Assembly (NCBI RefSeq): GCF_030651615.1
Contig: NZ_JAUSCG010000072.1
Span: 1-15,724 of the forward strand
Length of the DNA: 15,724 nucleotides
Source of the DNA: Methanocalculus sp.
GTDB lineage: Archaea; Halobacteriota; Methanomicrobia; Methanomicrobiales; Methanocorpusculaceae
Direction of reading: 5' to 3'
Below are positions 14,671 to 15,724 of this stretch, piece after piece. Both the position numbers and the translations under genes were made by a program. The notes under the pieces were generated by a model that worked only from the letters and a program-made list of their open reading frames with translations, did not search any database and was not told the origin of the DNA. Positions within the stretch are counted from its first letter, which is position 1. Every line of letters starts with the position of its first letter.

Positions 14671-15724
14671 ATGTTAACCGATCGCACCCTTGAAGAGATC
14701 ATCCTCGATCAGCGTGAGGTATTCATCGCAAAGGATCCCGGTGTGAAGAGATCCATCGAGTATGACAGGTATATGCGGCACGATCAGATCGTCATCATCT
14801 CGGGGGTGAGGCGATGTGGAAAATCGACGCTCCTGCGCCAGTTTGTGAACCACTATGATTCATATTATTATATGAATTTTGATGATGAGCGATTGATCGA
14901 ATTTAGCGCTGCAGATTTCTCCCGGCTCATGGTCATCTTCCAGAAGATTGTAAAAGAGTCCCGGACCATCTTTATCGATGAGATCCAGAATATTCCCGGA
15001 TGGGAGCGGTTTATCAGGCGCATTCATGATGAAGGGTACAAGATCTATCTGACAGGATCTAATGCCCGCCTCCTCTCTTCAGAGCTTGGAACACACCTTA
15101 CCGGAAGATATGCAAAGATCGAACTCTACCCGTTCTCGTTCTCCGAGTATCTTGCGTTCTGCGGAGTTGAGAATACTCCATTGACATCGAAGGCTAAAGC
15201 TGAAATTCTGAGAGCCTTTGATCGCTACCTTGAAGAGGGTGGCTTTCCCGAATTCCTGAAATTCAGCGATCCTGAGTACCTGAAACGGACATATGATGAC
15301 ATCATCTACCGTGATATCATCTCCAGATTTGGTATACGGGAGGTGAAGGGATTCCAGCAGCTTGTGCAGTTTATCTTTTCTAATGCGGGAAAGGAGGCCA
15401 GTTATAATTCACTCGCCAAAGCAGTCGGGATCAAGAGTCCGATATCTGTCCGGGCATATATCGGTTATCTGGAAGAGGCATACCTTGTCTTTGAACTCTA
15501 TCGGTATGACGCATCCCTGAAACGACAGTATGCAGGGCAGAAGAAGCTGTATGTGATAGATAACGGGATGAGAAATACTGTTGCATTCCGGTTTTCACAG
15601 GATACCGGCCGCCTGTTAGAGAACCTGATATTCATCGAGCTGAAAAGGAGAGGCAGAGAGTTCTTCTTCTTCAAAGAATCGGGCGAATGTGATTTTATCC
15701 TCCGCGAGAGAGATCGCACGACTG
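14671..15724 (+). CDS. AAA+ ATPase of the ATPase/DUF4143 type, truncated by the window edge
   Basis: An open frame of 351 codons from ATG 14671 reaches the window end without a stop, so the gene is partial, not broken. Walker A is GVRRCGKS (45-52), Walker B TIFIDEIQ (99-106) with D103 and E104, and sensor 1 LTGSN (127-131), followed by a segment LYPFSFSEYLAF typical of this family. The DUF4143-type part begins about residue 190. The last visible residues, FFFFKESGECDFIL, match the first half of the same PD-(D/E)XK-like motif seen in the other ATPase (ECD for EVD). It belongs to a different subgroup from the ATPase at 12503-13801 (GVRRCGKS versus GARQVGKT), so the two are not a recent duplication. 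No clear SD; a strong TATA box precedes it. Confidence 0.88.
   Translation, partial: MLTDRTLEEIILDQREVFIAKDPGVKRSIEYDRYMRHDQIVIISGVRRCGKSTLLRQFVNHYDSYYYMNFDDERLIEFSAADFSRLMVIFQKIVKESRTIFIDEIQNIPGWERFIRRIHDEGYKIYLTGSNARLLSSELGTHLTGRYAKIELYPFSFSEYLAFCGVENTPLTSKAKAEILRAFDRYLEEGGFPEFLKFSDPEYLKRTYDDIIYRDIISRFGIREVKGFQQLVQFIFSNAGKEASYNSLAKAVGIKSPISVRAYIGYLEEAYLVFELYRYDASLKRQYAGQKKLYVIDNGMRNTVAFRFSQDTGRLLENLIFIELKRRGREFFFFKESGECDFILRERDRTT

Noticed and set aside
1..15724. tRNA, rRNA or insertion sequences
   Set aside because: No cloverleaf-like sequence with a T-loop, no rRNA segment and no transposase motif was seen on either strand by reading; a tRNAscan or Rfam run would settle this.

Overview
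The window comes from a methanogenic archaeon, most likely of the order Methanomicrobiales (Euryarchaeota); I cannot resolve the genus. Grounds: archaeal-type alpha2 glycyl-tRNA synthetase, the archaeal families UPF0147 and Sjogren autoantigen p27-like, a Hef-type helicase, AT-rich archaeal TATA elements, strong GGAGG/GGTGA ribosome binding sites, bacterial-type gyrase in a gyrB-gyrA pair, and an anaerobic Ni,Fe-CO-dehydrogenase family protein. Genes are tightly packed, with several 4-44 bp overlaps, and use ATG, GTG and TTG starts.

Layout. 1-3051 (+): end of gyrB, gyrA (TTG start, overlapping gyrB) and a YjbQ/UPF0047 gene. 3048-3784: a divergent pair, UPF0147 (-) and a p27-type zinc-ribbon protein (+), sharing a TATA-containing intergenic region with an inverted repeat. 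3741-7102 (-): a two-gene operon, glyS followed by a Hef-like helicase that lacks the nuclease part; its end overlaps the p27 gene by 44 bp. 7227-9014 (+): a double-HTH protein, a UPF0173 metallo-hydrolase and a lipoprotein. 9011-11485 (-): an operon of a CooS/CODH-family protein, a cupin and an 88-residue CxxC protein. 11596-12447 (+): a SAM methyltransferase divergent from cooS. 12503-15724: two AAA+ ATPases of the ATPase/DUF4143 type flanking a left-handed beta-helix acyltransferase; the second ATPase runs off the window.

The most interesting locus is the CooS operon. The CooS-like protein has the CODH fold signatures and all C-cluster ligands except one: the Cys equivalent to Cys295 of Carboxydothermus CODH-II is Glu294. 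The D-cluster site is a CxxC pair instead of the longer spacing. It is therefore probably not a CO dehydrogenase but a deviant enzyme of the kind described for CooS-V of C. hydrogenoformans, here with a cupin and a small Cys-containing protein in one transcription unit. The second theme is operator-like repeat architecture upstream of both ATPase genes: four alternating copies of AAAAGTGT/ACACTTTT before one, and two 13-bp palindromes 33 bp apart around the predicted start of transcription of the other.
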